Source: Megalopta genalis (Eukaryota; Arthropoda; Insecta; Hymenoptera; Halictidae). Taken from it: a stretch of DNA of 64,000 bases. Made by a program: the position numbers and the translations under genes. This document shows, in pieces, positions 54,061-64,000 of the stretch. Positions within the stretch are counted from its first letter, which is position 1, and each line of letters begins with the position of its first letter. The notes beneath the pieces are model-generated. The model ran no database searches, had not been told where the DNA came from, and saw only the letters and a program-made list of their open reading frames with translations. Where the stretch lies: the NCBI RefSeq assembly GCF_051020955.1, contig NW_027477025.1, forward strand, positions 42,565 through 106,564. Reading direction: 5' to 3'.

Positions 54061-57000
54061 AAACAACAAGTTAGATTCAAATCCATGCAAAACACGAGAT
54101 TTAGATTCAAATCATTGCAGAGTAGAAGTTTTAGCTTCAAATCCATGCGAAACAAATGATTTAGCCTCAAATACTTGCGATATAAACGATATAGCTCTAA
54201 ATGCATGCGAAACAAACGAGTTAGCTTCACAGTCATTCGAAACACATGATTCATCTTCAAATCAATGCGAAGTAGAAGGTTTAGCTTCATATCCATGCGA
54301 AACAAATGATTTACCTTCGAATACTAGCGACATAAATGTTTTAGCTTCAACTAGAAGCGAAACAAGCGAGTTAGCTTCTAATCCATGCGAAAAAAATATT
54401 TAGCTTCAAATACTAGCGATATAAATTATATAGCTTCAACTGGAAGCGAAACAAGCGAGTTAGCTTCAAATCCACGCGAAACACATGATTTATCTTCCAA
54501 GCAAAGCGAAGTAGAAGGTGCAGCCTCAAATCCATGCGAAACAAATGATTTAGCTTCAAATACAAGCGATATAAATGACTTAGCTCCAACAGGAAGCGAA
54601 ACATGCGAGTTAGCTTCAAATCCATGCGAAACTAATGATTTAGCTTCAAGTACTAGCGATATAAACGATATAGCTTCAAATGCATGCGAAACAAACGAGT
54701 TAGCTTCACATTAATTCGAAACACATGATTTAGCTTCAAATCCATGCGAAGTAGAAGATTTAACTTCAAATCCATGCGAAACAAATGATTTAACTTCAAA
54801 TACTTGCGATATAAATGATTTAGCTTCAACTGGAAGTGAAACAAGCGAGTTAGCTTCAAATCCATGCGAAACAAATGATTTAGCTTCAAATACTTTCGAT
54901 ATAAATGATTTAGCTTCAACTGGAAGCGAGATAAAGGAGTTAGCTTCACATTCATGCGAAACACATGATTTACCTCCAAATCAATTCGAAGTAGAAGGTT
55001 TAGCTTCAAATCCAAGCGAAACAAATGATTTTGCTTCAAATACTTGCGATATAAATGATTTAGATTCAACTGCATGCGAAACAAACAAGTTAGATTCAAA
55101 TCCATGCAAAACACGAGATTTAGATTCAAATCATTGTAGAGTAGAAGTTTTAGCTTCAAATCCATGCGAAACTAATGATTTAGCTTCAAGTACTTGCGAT
55201 ATAAACGATATAGCTTCAAATGCATGCGAAACAAACGAGTTATCTTCACAGTCATTCAAAACACATGATTTAGCTTCAAATCAATGCGAAGAAGAAGGTT
55301 TAGCTTCAAATCCAAGAGAAACACGAGATTTAGATTCAAATCATTGTAGAGTAGAAGTTTTAGCTTCAAATCCATGCGAAACAAATTATTTAGCTTCAAA
55401 TACCAGCGATATAAATGATTTAGATTCAACTGCATGCGAAACAAACGAGTTCGCTTCACGTTCATTGAAACACATGATTTAGATTCAAATCAATGCCGAG
55501 TAGAAGTTTTAGCTTCAAATCCAAGCGAAACAAATGATTTAGCTTCAAGTACTTGCGATATAAATGATTTAGATTCAACTGCATGCGAAACAAACGAGTT
55601 AGCTTCACGTTCATTTGAAACACATGATTTAGATTCAAATCAATGCGAGTAGAAGTTTTAGCTTCAAATCCAAGCGAAACAAATGATTTTGCTACAAATA
55701 CTTGCGATATAAACGATATAGCTTCAAATGCATGCGAAACAAACGAGTTAGCTTCACATTCATTCGAAACACATGATTTAGCTTCAAATCAATGCGAAGT
55801 AGAAGGTTTAGCTTCATATCCAAGCGAAACAAATAATTTAGCTGCAAATACTTGCGATATAAATGATTTAGATTCAAATGCGTGCGAAACAAACGAGTTA
55901 GCTTCAAATCCACGCGAAACACGTGATTTATCTTCCTTGCATTGCGCAGTAGATGGTTTAGCTTCAAATCCATGCGACACAAATGATTTAGCTTCACAGT
56001 CATTCGAAACACATGATTTAGCTTCAAATCAATGCGAAGTAGAAGGTATAACATCAAATCCATGCAAAACAATGATTTGCCTTCAAATACTGGCGATATA
56101 AATGATTTAGCACCAACTGAAAGCGATACAAGCGAATTAGCTTCTAATTCATGCGAAAAGAAAGATTTAGCTTCAAATACTTGCGATATAAACGATATAG
56201 ATTCAAATGCATGCGAACAAACGAGTTAGCTTCACAGTCATTCGAAACACATGATTTATCTTCAAATCAATGCGAAGTAGAAGGTTTAGCTTCAAATCCA
56301 TGCGAAACAAATGATTTACCTTCAAATACTAGCGATATAAATGATTTAGCTTCAAGTGGAAGCGAAACAAGCGCGTTAGCTTCTAATCCATGCGAAAAAA
56401 GATTTAGCTTCAAGTACTTGCGATATAATCGATATAGCTTCAAATGCATGCGAAACAAACGAGTTAGCTTCACAGTCATTCGAAACACATGATTTATCTT
56501 CAAATCAACGCGAAGTAGTAGGATTAGCTTCAAATCCATGCGAAACAAATGGTTTAGCTTCAAGTACTAGCGATATAAATGATTAGCTTTAACTGGAAGC
56601 GAAACAAGCGAGTTAGCTTCAAATTCATGCGAAACAAACGAGTTAGCTTCACAGTCATTCGAAACACATGATTTAGCTTCAAATCAATGCGAAGTAGAAG
56701 GTTTAGCTTCAAATCCAAGCGAAACAAATAATTTAGCTTCAAATACTTGCGATATAAATGATTTAGATTCAACTGCATGCGAAACAAACGAGTTAGCTTC
56801 ACAGTCATTCGAAACACATGATTCATCTTCAAATCTATGCGAAGTAGAAGGTTTAGCTTCAGATCCATGCGAAACAAATGATTTACCTTCGAATACTAGC
56901 GACATAAATGATTTAGCTTCAACTAGAAGCGAAACAAGCGAGTTAGCTTCTAATCCATGCGAAAAAAAATATTTAGCTTCAAATACTAGCGATATAAATG

Positions 57001-58235
57001 ATATAGCTTCAACTGGAAGCGAAACAAGCGAGTTAGTTTCAAATCCACGCGAAACACATGATTTATCTTCCAAGCAAAGCGAAGTAGAAGGTGTAGCCTC
57101 AAATCCATGCGAAACAAATGATTTAGCTTCAAATACTTGCGATATAAACGATATAGCTTAAAATTCATGCGATACAAACGAGTTAGCTTCACGTTCATTC
57201 GAAACACATGATTTAGCTTCAAATCAATGCGAAGTAGAAGATTTAGCTTCAAATCCATGCGAAACAAATGATTTACTTTCAAATACTGCCGATATAAATG
57301 ATTTAGCATCAACTGAAAGCGATACATGCGAAGTAGCTTCTAATTCATGCGAAAAAAAAGATTTAGCTTCAAATACTTGGGACATAAACGATATAGCTTC
57401 AAATGCATGCGAAACAATCGAGTTAGCTTCACATTCATTCGAAACACATGATTTAGCTTCAAATCAATGCGAAGAAGAAGGTTTAGCTTCAAATCCAAGA
57501 GAAACAAATGATTTTGCTTCAAATACGGCGATATAAATGATTTAGATTCAACTGCATGCGAAACAAACAAGTTAGATTCAAATCCATGCAAAACACGAGA
57601 TTTAGATTCAAATCATTGCACAGTAGAAGTTTTAGCTTCAAATCCATGCGAAACAAATGATTTAGCCTCAAATACTTGCGATATAAACGATATAGCTCTA
57701 AATGCATGCGAAACAAACGAGTTAGCTTCACAGTCATTCGAAACACATGATTCATCTTCAAATCAATGCGAAGTAGAAGGTTTAGCTTCATATCCATGCG
57801 AACAAATGATTTACCTTCGAATACTAGCGACATAAATGTTTTAGCTTCAACTAGAAGCGAAACAAGCGAGTTAGCTTCTAATCCATGCGAAAAAAAATAT
57901 TTAGCTTCAAATACTAGCGATATAAATTATATAGCTTCAACTGGAAGCGAAACAAGCGAGTTAGCTTCAAATCCACGCGAAACACATGATTTATCTTCCA
58001 AGCAAAGCGAAGTAGAAGGTGCAGCCTCAAATCCATGCGAAACAAATGATTTAGCTTCAAATACCAGCGATATAAATGACTTAGCTCCAACTGGAAGCGA
58101 AACATGCGAGTTAGCTTCAAATCCATGCGAAACTAATGATTTAGCTTCAAGTACTAGCGATATAAACGATATAGCTTCAAATGCATGCGAAACAAACGAG
58201 TTAGCTTCACATTCATTCGAAACACACGATTTAGC
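53880..58235. repeat. ~3.5-kb spaced pair of copies with diverged middle
   Basis: 53,880-54,735 matches 57,380-58,235 at about 3,500 bp. Shared marks are GAAGAAGAAGG, GATTCATCTTC, GACATAAATGTTTTAGC, AACTAGAAGCG and GAAGGTGCAGCC. 57,240-57,760 also matches about 62,395-62,915. The stretch between the two copies (54,736-57,379) is a less regular series of units with many 1-bp losses, for example near 55,470, 55,648, 56,070, 56,216 and 56,582. Confidence 0.72.
55170..55990. repeat. Segment copied at 60,080-60,990 (offset 4,909 to 5,000 bp)
   Basis: The offset is 4,909 bp at 55,171, 4,998 bp at 55,321 and 5,000 bp from about 55,680. The 89-bp step reflects three units (one of them 29 bp) present at 60,235-60,320 and absent from this copy, whose junction reads CAAGAGAAACACGAG near 55,311. 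The last two bases are 1-bp losses in this copy at TTCATTGAAAC and CAATGCGAGTAG. Rare shared marks include CATTCAAAACACATG and ATTGTAGAGTAG. Confidence 0.8.
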
Positions 58236-58781
58236 TTCAAATCAATACGAAGTAGAAGATTGAGCTTCAAATCCATGCGAAAGAAATGATTTAGCTTCAA
58301 ATACTTGCGATATAAATGATTTAGATTCAACTGCATGCGAAACAAACGAGTTACCTTCAAATCCATGCGAAACAAATGATTTGCTTCAAGTACTTGCGAT
58401 ATAAACGATATAGCTTCAAATGCATGCGAAACAAACGAGTTAGCTTCACATTCATTCGAAACACATGATTTAGCTTCAAATCAATGCGAAATAGAAGTTT
58501 GGCTTCAAATCCAAGCGAAACAAACTAGTTAGATTCACATTCATTCGAAACACATGATTTAGCTTCAAATCAATGCGAAGTAGTAGATTTAGCTTCAAAT
58601 CAATGCGAAACAAATGATTTAACTTCAAATACTTGCGATATAAATGATTTAGCTTCAACTGGAAGTGAAACAAGCGAGTTAGCTTCAAATCCATGCGAAA
58701 CAAATGATTTAGCTTCAAATATTTCCGATATAAATGACTTAGCTTCAACTGGAAGCGAGATAAAGGAGTTAGCTTCACATT
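58236..58781. repeat. Linker units with several lesions
   Basis: About eighteen units without a clear partner block. TGA ends a Q unit near 58,260 (GAAGATTGAGC), a base is lost near 58,381 (GATTTGCTTC) and another near 58,495 (ATAGAAGTTTGGC). Unit order still follows P-T-A-F-Q in places. Nothing else is seen. Confidence 0.6.
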
Positions 58782-59453
58782 CATGCGAAACACATGATTT
58801 ACCTCCAAATCAATTCGAAGTAGAAGGTTTAGCTTCAAATCCAAGCGAAACAAATGATTTTGCTTCAAATACTTGCGATATAAACGATATAGCTTCAAAT
58901 GCATGCGAAACAAACGAGTTAGATTCAAATCCATGCAAAACACGAGATTTAGATTCAAATCATTGCAGAGTAGAAGTTTTAGCTTCAAATCCATGCGAAA
59001 CAAATGATTTAGCCTCAAATACTTGCGATATAAACGATATAGCTTTAAATGCACGCGAAACAAACGAGTTAGCTTCACAGTCATGCGAAACACATGATTT
59101 ACCTCCAAATCAATTCGAAGTAGAAGGTTTAGCTTCAAATCCAAGCGAAACAAATGATTTTGCTTCAAATACTTGCGATATAAACGATATAGCTTCAAAT
59201 GCATGCGAAACAAACGAGTTAGATTCAAATCCATGCAAAACACGAGATTTAGATTCAAATCATTGCAGAGTAGAAGTTTTAGCTTCAAATCCATGCGAAA
59301 CAAATGATTTAGCCTCAAATACTTGCGATATAAACGATATAGCTTTAAATGCACGCGAAACAAACGAGTTAGCTTCACAGTCATTCGAAACACATGTTTC
59401 ATCTTCAAATCAATGCGAAGTAGAAGGTTTAGCTTCAGATCCATGCGAAACAA
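58476..59453 (-). other. Antisense open frame (325 codons) over the 300-bp repeats
   Basis: About 32 antisense decapeptides of the LKLNHLFRMD type, covering the 300-bp tandem duplication, so a block of about 100 residues appears twice. It ends on the left at the unit with the 1-bp loss near 58,495. As with the other antisense frames, methionines occur once per unit, so no particular start is favoured. I see no feature that separates it from a chance frame. Confidence 0.2.
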
Positions 59454-60031
59454 ATGATTTACCTTCGAATACTAGCGACATAAATGATTTAGCTTCAACT
59501 AGAAGCAAAACAAGCGAGTTAGCTTCTAATCCATGCGAAAAAAAATATTTAGCTTCAAATACTAGCGATATAAATGAAATAGCTTCAACTGGAAGCGAGA
59601 TAAAGGAGTTAGCTTCACATTCATGCGAAACACATGATTTACCTCCAAATCAATTCGAAGTAGAAGGTTTAGCTTCAAATCCAAGCGAAACAAATGATTT
59701 TGCTTCAAATACTTGCGATATAAACGATATAGCTTCAAATGCATGCGAAACAAACGAGTTAGATTCAAATCCATGCAAAACACGAGATTTAGATTCAAAT
59801 CATTGCAGAGTAGAAGTTTTAGCTTCAAATCCATGCGAAACAAATGATTTAGCCTCAAATACTTGCGATATAAACGATATAGCTTTAAATGCATGCGAAA
59901 CAAACGAGTTAGCTTCACAGTCATTCGAAACACATGTTTCATCTTCAAATCAATGCGAAGTAGAAGGTTTAGCTTCAGATCCATGCGAAACAAATGATTT
60001 ACCTTCGAATACTAGCGACATAAATGATTTA
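58782..60031. repeat. 300-bp and 540-bp nested tandem duplications
   Basis: 58,782-59,081 repeats at 59,082-59,391 with an offset of exactly 300 bp (ten units). 59,082-59,490 repeats at 59,622-60,031 with an offset of exactly 540 bp (eighteen units). All copies share CAATTCGAAGTAG, the DSNPCKTRDL unit, CATTGCAGAG and GCTTTAAATGC. GCACGCG (near 59,051 and 59,351) versus GCATGCG (near 59,891) separates the 300-bp pair from the third copy. Confidence 0.85.
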
Positions 60032-60420
60032 GCTCCAACTGGAAGCGAAACATGCGAGTTAGCTTCAAATCCATGCGAAACTAATGATTTAGCTTCAAGT
60101 ACTTGCGATATAAACGATATAGCTTCAAATGCATGCGAAACAAACGAGTTATCTTCACAGTCATTCAAAACACATGATTTAGCTTCAAATCAATGCGAAG
60201 AAGAAGGTTTAGCTTCAAATCCAAGAGAAACAAATGATTTTGCTTCAAATACTGCGATATAAATGATTTAGATTCAACTGCATGCGAAACAAACAAGTTA
60301 GATTCAAATCCATGCAAAACACGAGATTTAGATTCAAATCATTGTAGAGTAGAAGTTTTAGCTTCAAATCCATGCGAAACAAATTATTTAGCTTCAAATA
60401 CCAGCGATATAAATGATTTA

Positions 60421-60720
60421 GATTCAACTGCATGCGAAACAAACGAGTTAGCTTCACGTTCATTTGAAACACATGATTTAGATTCAAATCAATGCCGAGT
60501 AGAAGTTTTAGCTTCAAATCCAAGCGAAACAAATGATTTAGCTTCAAGTACTTGCGATTTAAATGATTTAGATTCAACTGCATGCGAAACAAACGAGTTA
60601 GCTTCACGTTCATTTGAAACACATGATTTAGATTCAAATCAATGCCGAGTAGAAGTTTTAGCTTCAAATCCAAGCGAAACAAATGATTTTGCTACAAATA
60701 CTTGCGATATAAACGATATA
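60421..60720 (+). repeat. 150-bp pentamer tandem duplication (two copies)
   Basis: Positions 60,421-60,570 and 60,571-60,720 are near-copies shifted by exactly 150 bp, that is five 30-bp units. This is the clearest single example of the pentamer that organises the array. Units run in the order A-type (DSTACETNEL), F-type (ASRSFETHDL), Q-type (DSNQCRVEVL), P-type (ASNPSETNDL), T-type (ASSTCDLNDL). A related pair lies near 55,420-55,720. The T unit of the first copy reads GATTTAAAT instead of GATATAAAT. The second copy begins to diverge in its last two units. Confidence 0.85.
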
Positions 60721-61029
60721 GCTTCAAATGCATGCGAAACAAACGAGTTAGCTTCACATTCATTCGAAACACATGATTTAGCTTCAAATCAATGCGAAGT
60801 AGAAGGTTTAGCTTCATATCCAAGCGAAACAAATAATTTAGCTTCAAATACTTGCGATATAAATGATTTAGATTCAACTGCATGCGAAACAAACGAGTTA
60901 GCTTCAAATCCACGCGAAACACGTGATTTATCTTCCTTTCATTGCGCAGTAGAAGGTTTAGCTTCAAATCCATGCGACACAAATGATTTAGCTTCAAATA
61001 CTAGCGATATAAATGATATAGCTTCAATT

Positions 61030-64000
61030 GGAAGCGAAACAAGCTACTTAGCTTCTAATCCAAGCGAAACAAATGATTTTGCTTCAAATACTTGCGATAT
61101 AAATGATTTAGATTCAACTGCATGCGAAACAAACGAGTTAGTTTCACAGTCATTCGAAACACATGATTTAGCTTCAAATCAATGCGAAGTAGAAGGTTTA
61201 GATTCAAATCCATGCAAAACACGAGATTTAGATTCAAATCAATGCCGAGTACAAGTTTTAGCTTCAAATCCATGCGAAACAAATGATTTAGCTTCAAATA
61301 CTTGCGATATAAATGATTTAGATTCAACTGCATGCGAAACAAACGAGTTAGATTCAAATCCACACAAAACACAGGACAAAGCTTCAAATCAGTGCGAGAT
61401 AGAAGGTTTAGCTTCAAATCCATGCAAAACAAATGATTTAGCTTCAAATACTTGCGATATAAATGATTTAGCTTGAACTGGAAGCGAAACAAGCGAGTTA
61501 GCTTCTAACCCATGCGAAACACATTATTTAACTTCAAATCAATGCGGAGTAGATGGTTTAGCTTCAAATCCATGAGAAACAAATGATTTAGCTTCAAATA
61601 CTGGCGATATAAATGATATAGCTTCAATTGGAAGCGAAACAAGCGAGTTAGATTCTAATCCATGCGAAACAAATGATTTAGATTCAAATACTTGCGATAT
61701 AAACGATATAGCTTCAAATGCATGCGAAACAAACGAGTTAGCTTCACATTCATTCGAAACACATGATTTAGCTTCAAATCAATGCGAAGAAGAAGGTTTA
61801 GCTCCAAATCCATGCGAAACAAATGATTTAGCTTCAAATACTTGCGATATAAATGATTTAGGTTCAACTGGAAGCGAAACAAGCGAGTTAGCTTCTAACC
61901 CATGAGGAACACATGATTTAACTTCAAATACACGCGGAGTAGAAGGATTAGCTTCAAATCCATGCGAAACAAATGATTTAGCTTCAAGTACTTGCGATAT
62001 AAACGATATAGCTTCAAATGCATGCGAAACAAACGAGTTAGCTTCACATTCATACGAAATACATGATTTAGCTTCAAATCAATGCGAAGTAGAAGGTTTA
62101 GCTTCATATCCTAGCGAAACAAATAATATAGCTTCAAATACTTGCGATATAAATGATTTAGATTCAACTGCATGCGAAACAAACGAGATAGCTTCAAATC
62201 CACGCAAAACACATTATTTATCTTCCATGCATTGCGAAGTAGAAGGTTTAGCTTCAAATCCATGCGAAACAAATGATTTAGATACAAATACTTGCGATAC
62301 AAATGATTTAGCTTCAACTGAAAGCGAAACAAACGAGTTAGCTTCACAGTCATTCGAAACACACGATTTAGCTCCAAATCAATGCGAAGTAGAAGATTGA
62401 GCTTCAAATCCATGCGAAACAAATGATTTATTTTCAAATACTGGCGATTTAAATGATTTAGCATCAACTGAAAGCGATACATGCGAAGTAGCTTCTAATT
62501 CATGCGAAAAAAAAGATTTAGCTTCAAATACTTGGGACATAAACGATATAGCTTCAAATGTATGCGAAACAATCGAGTTAGCTTCACATTCATTCGAAAC
62601 ACATTATTTAGCTTCAAATCAATGCGAAGAAGAAGGTTTAGCTTCAAATCCAAGAGAAACAAATGATTTTGCTTCAAATACTGCGATATAAATGATTTAG
62701 ATTCAACTACATGCGAAACAAACAAGTTAGATTCAAATCCATGCAAAACACGAGATTTAGATTCAAATCATTGCAGAGTAGAAGTTTTAGCTTCAAATCC
62801 ATGCGAAACAAATGATTTAGCTTCAAATACTTGCGATATAAACGATATAGCTCCAAATGCATGCGAAACAAACGAGTTAGCTTCACAGTCATTCGAAACA
62901 CATGATTCATCTTCAAATCAATGCGAAGTAGAAGGTTTAGCTTCAAATCCATGCGAAACAAATGATTTAGCTTCAAATACTTGAGATATAAATGATTTAG
63001 CTTCAACTGGAAGCGAAACAATCGAGTTAGATTCAAATCCACGCGAAACACATGACAAAGCTTCAAATCAGTGCGAGGTAGAAGGTTTAGCTTCAAATCC
63101 ATGAGAAACAAATGATTTAGCATCAAATACTTGTGATATAAATGATATACCTTCAACTGGAAGCGAAACAATCGAGTTAGATTCAAATCCACGCGAAACA
63201 CATGATTTATCTTCCAAGCAATGCGAAGTAGAAGGTTTAGCTTCAAATCCATGCGAAACAAATGATTTACTTTCAAATACTTGCGATATAAAAGATTTAG
63301 CTTTAACTGGAAGCGGAACAAGCGAGTTAGCTTCAAATCCATGCGAAACACATGATTTGTCTTCAAAGGAATACGAAGTAGAAGGTTTATCTTCAAATCC
63401 ATGCGAAGCAAGTGATTTAACTTCAAATACTAGCGATATAAATGATATAGCTTCAACTGGAAGCGAAACAAGCGAGTTAGCTTCTAATCCATGCGAAACA
63501 AATGATTTAGCTTCAAATACTTGCGATATAAACGATATAGCTTCAAATACATGCGAAACAAACGAGTTAGCTTCACATTCATTCGAAACACATGATTTAG
63601 CTTCAAATCAATGCGAAGGAGAAGGTTTAGCTTCAAATCCAAGAGAAACAAATGATTTTGCTTCAAATACTTGCGATATAAATGATTTAGCTTCAACTGG
63701 AAGCGAAACAAACGAGTTATCTTCAAATCCACGCGAAACACATGATTTATCTTCCATGCATTGCGAAGTAGAAGGTTTAGCTTCAAATCCATGCGAAACA
63801 AATGATTTAGCTTCAAATACTTGCGATATAAATGATTTAGCTTCAACTGCATGCGAAACAATCGAGTTAGTTTCAAATCCACACGAAACACATGACAAAG
63901 CTTCAAATCAGTGCGAGGTAGAAGCTTTAGCTTCAAATCCATGCGAAACAAATGATTTAGCTTCAAACACTTGCGATATAAATGATTTAGCTTCAACTGG
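61030..64000. repeat. Diverged array segment at the right end
   Basis: About 100 units in broadly P-T-A/G-F-Q order with few long-range copies; the exception is 62,395-62,915, which resembles 57,240-57,760. Individual lesions include TGA in P units near 61,573, 61,903 and 63,103, TGA in a T unit near 62,984, TGA at 61,473 and 62,398, and a 29-bp unit near 62,679. Higher individuality here and at 1-1,610 contrasts with the near-identical blocks between 12 and 45 kb. The window ends inside a G-type unit. Confidence 0.7.

Larger units (their letters stand above)
1..64000. repeat. 30-bp satellite/megasatellite array filling the window
   Basis: The whole window is a head-to-tail array of a 30-bp unit, always in the same orientation, with no unique sequence between units. 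Constant parts are GCTTCAAAT at unit positions 1-9, GCGA near 14-17 and GATTTA (or GAGTTA) at 25-30. The middle is variable and defines unit families. Most units are exactly 30 bp, and 31-bp and 29-bp variants recur. The consensus has 10 G/C in 30. Both ends of the window are inside units, so the array is longer than 64 kb. The absence of genes, the nested duplications and the inherited stop codons fit a eukaryotic satellite; this is inference. A decayed repetitive-protein gene is the main alternative. Confidence 0.97.

Noticed and set aside
1..64000. CRISPR array with 30-bp direct repeats
   Set aside because: The 30-bp units abut directly and are all variants of one sequence; there are no unique spacers and no cas genes.
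1..64000. A single giant repetitive-protein gene on the + strand
   Set aside because: The register is broken by the ASHSCENT frameshift, TAA and TGA units and many 29- or 31-bp units, all inherited by duplication. In-register ATG codons are almost absent and no non-repeat terminal domain is seen.
1..64000. The many other open frames of 60-280 codons on both strands
   Set aside because: They are shadows of a stop-free 30-bp unit; their ends merely mark 1-bp indels, TAA/TGA variants on + or CTTCTAATCC units on -. Listing them as genes would be misleading.
1..64000. CENP-B box
   Set aside because: F units contain TTCGAAACACATG, but the CGGG core required after the TTCG half is missing in every unit I read.
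1..64000. Telomeric or subtelomeric repeat
   Set aside because: No TTAGGG-like, TTAGG-like or related short telomere motif is present, and a 30-bp unit with this internal hierarchy is not a known telomere repeat.
1..64000. Transposon or insertion-sequence origin of the blocks
   Set aside because: The 0.6-3.4 kb blocks have no terminal inverted repeats, target-site duplications or transposase-like frames; their edges fall in or between ordinary units.
1..64000. Palindromes GCATGC and TTCGAA as recombination or protein-binding sites
   Set aside because: They arise from single-family spellings (A units and F units) and are too short and too dependent on unit type to support a specific function.

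Overview
The whole 64 kb window is one uninterrupted tandem-repeat array. The basic unit is 30 bp, AT-rich (consensus about 33% GC), and there are roughly 2,100 units. Every line from base 1 to base 64,000 reads as this unit or a variant. I found no unique sequence, no conventional gene, no tRNA or rRNA, no transposon and no array edge. Both window ends fall inside units, so the array continues on both sides. The setting looks like a eukaryotic satellite or megasatellite (heterochromatin, pericentromere, or a decayed repetitive-protein locus). The evidence is the size, the absence of genes, the nested higher-order repeats and the stop codons and frameshifts copied along with the repeats. Nothing in the sequence identifies a taxon.

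Unit structure. Nearly every unit keeps GCTTCAAAT or a close variant at positions 1-9, GCGA at about 14-17 and GATTTA or GAGTTA at 25-30. Read on the + strand in register, a unit encodes a decapeptide. Five families recur: P (ASNPCETNDL), T (ASNTCDINDL), A/G (ASNACETNEL, DSTACETNKL or ASTGSETSEL), F (ASHSFETHDL, ASQSFETHDL, or the variants ASNPRETHDL and DSNPCKTRDL) and Q (ASNQCEVEGL or YSNQCRVEVL). They usually follow the order P-T-A/G-F-Q, so a 150-bp, 50-codon pentamer sits above the 30-bp monomer.

Higher layers are segmental tandem duplications read by comparing distant positions. About 1-1,610 is diverged. 2,940-7,091 holds 1,260/1,261-bp copies. 7,092-12,248 is a mosaic. 12,249-17,252 is a nearly perfect 2,493-bp duplication. 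17,253-19,724 is a copy of the 10.4-11.9 kb segment. 19,725-20,900 has a 630-bp period. 20,941-29,755 holds three copies of a unit of about 3.1 kb. 30,340-40,228 shows a 7,304-bp super-period, which contains a 1,323-bp sub-array at 33.6-36.9 kb. 37,765-45,665 has a 3,365-bp period; its third copy lacks exactly 630 bp. 46,055-48,277 has a 1,171-bp period. 49,625-54,060 has 601- and 1,919-bp periods. 53.9-61.0 kb holds 3.5-kb and 5-kb spaced pairs and 150-, 300- and 540-bp periods. 61-64 kb is again diverged.

Coding status. Three of the six frames of the consensus lack stops (one on +, two on -), so long open frames (up to 409 codons on +, 394 on -) arise automatically. The + register is broken by a recurring 1-bp insertion that ends frames in HSCENT-stop, by TAA in F units and by many other lesions, all amplified with the repeats. 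I therefore annotate no protein-coding gene. The longest frames are listed only as open frames of doubtful meaning.
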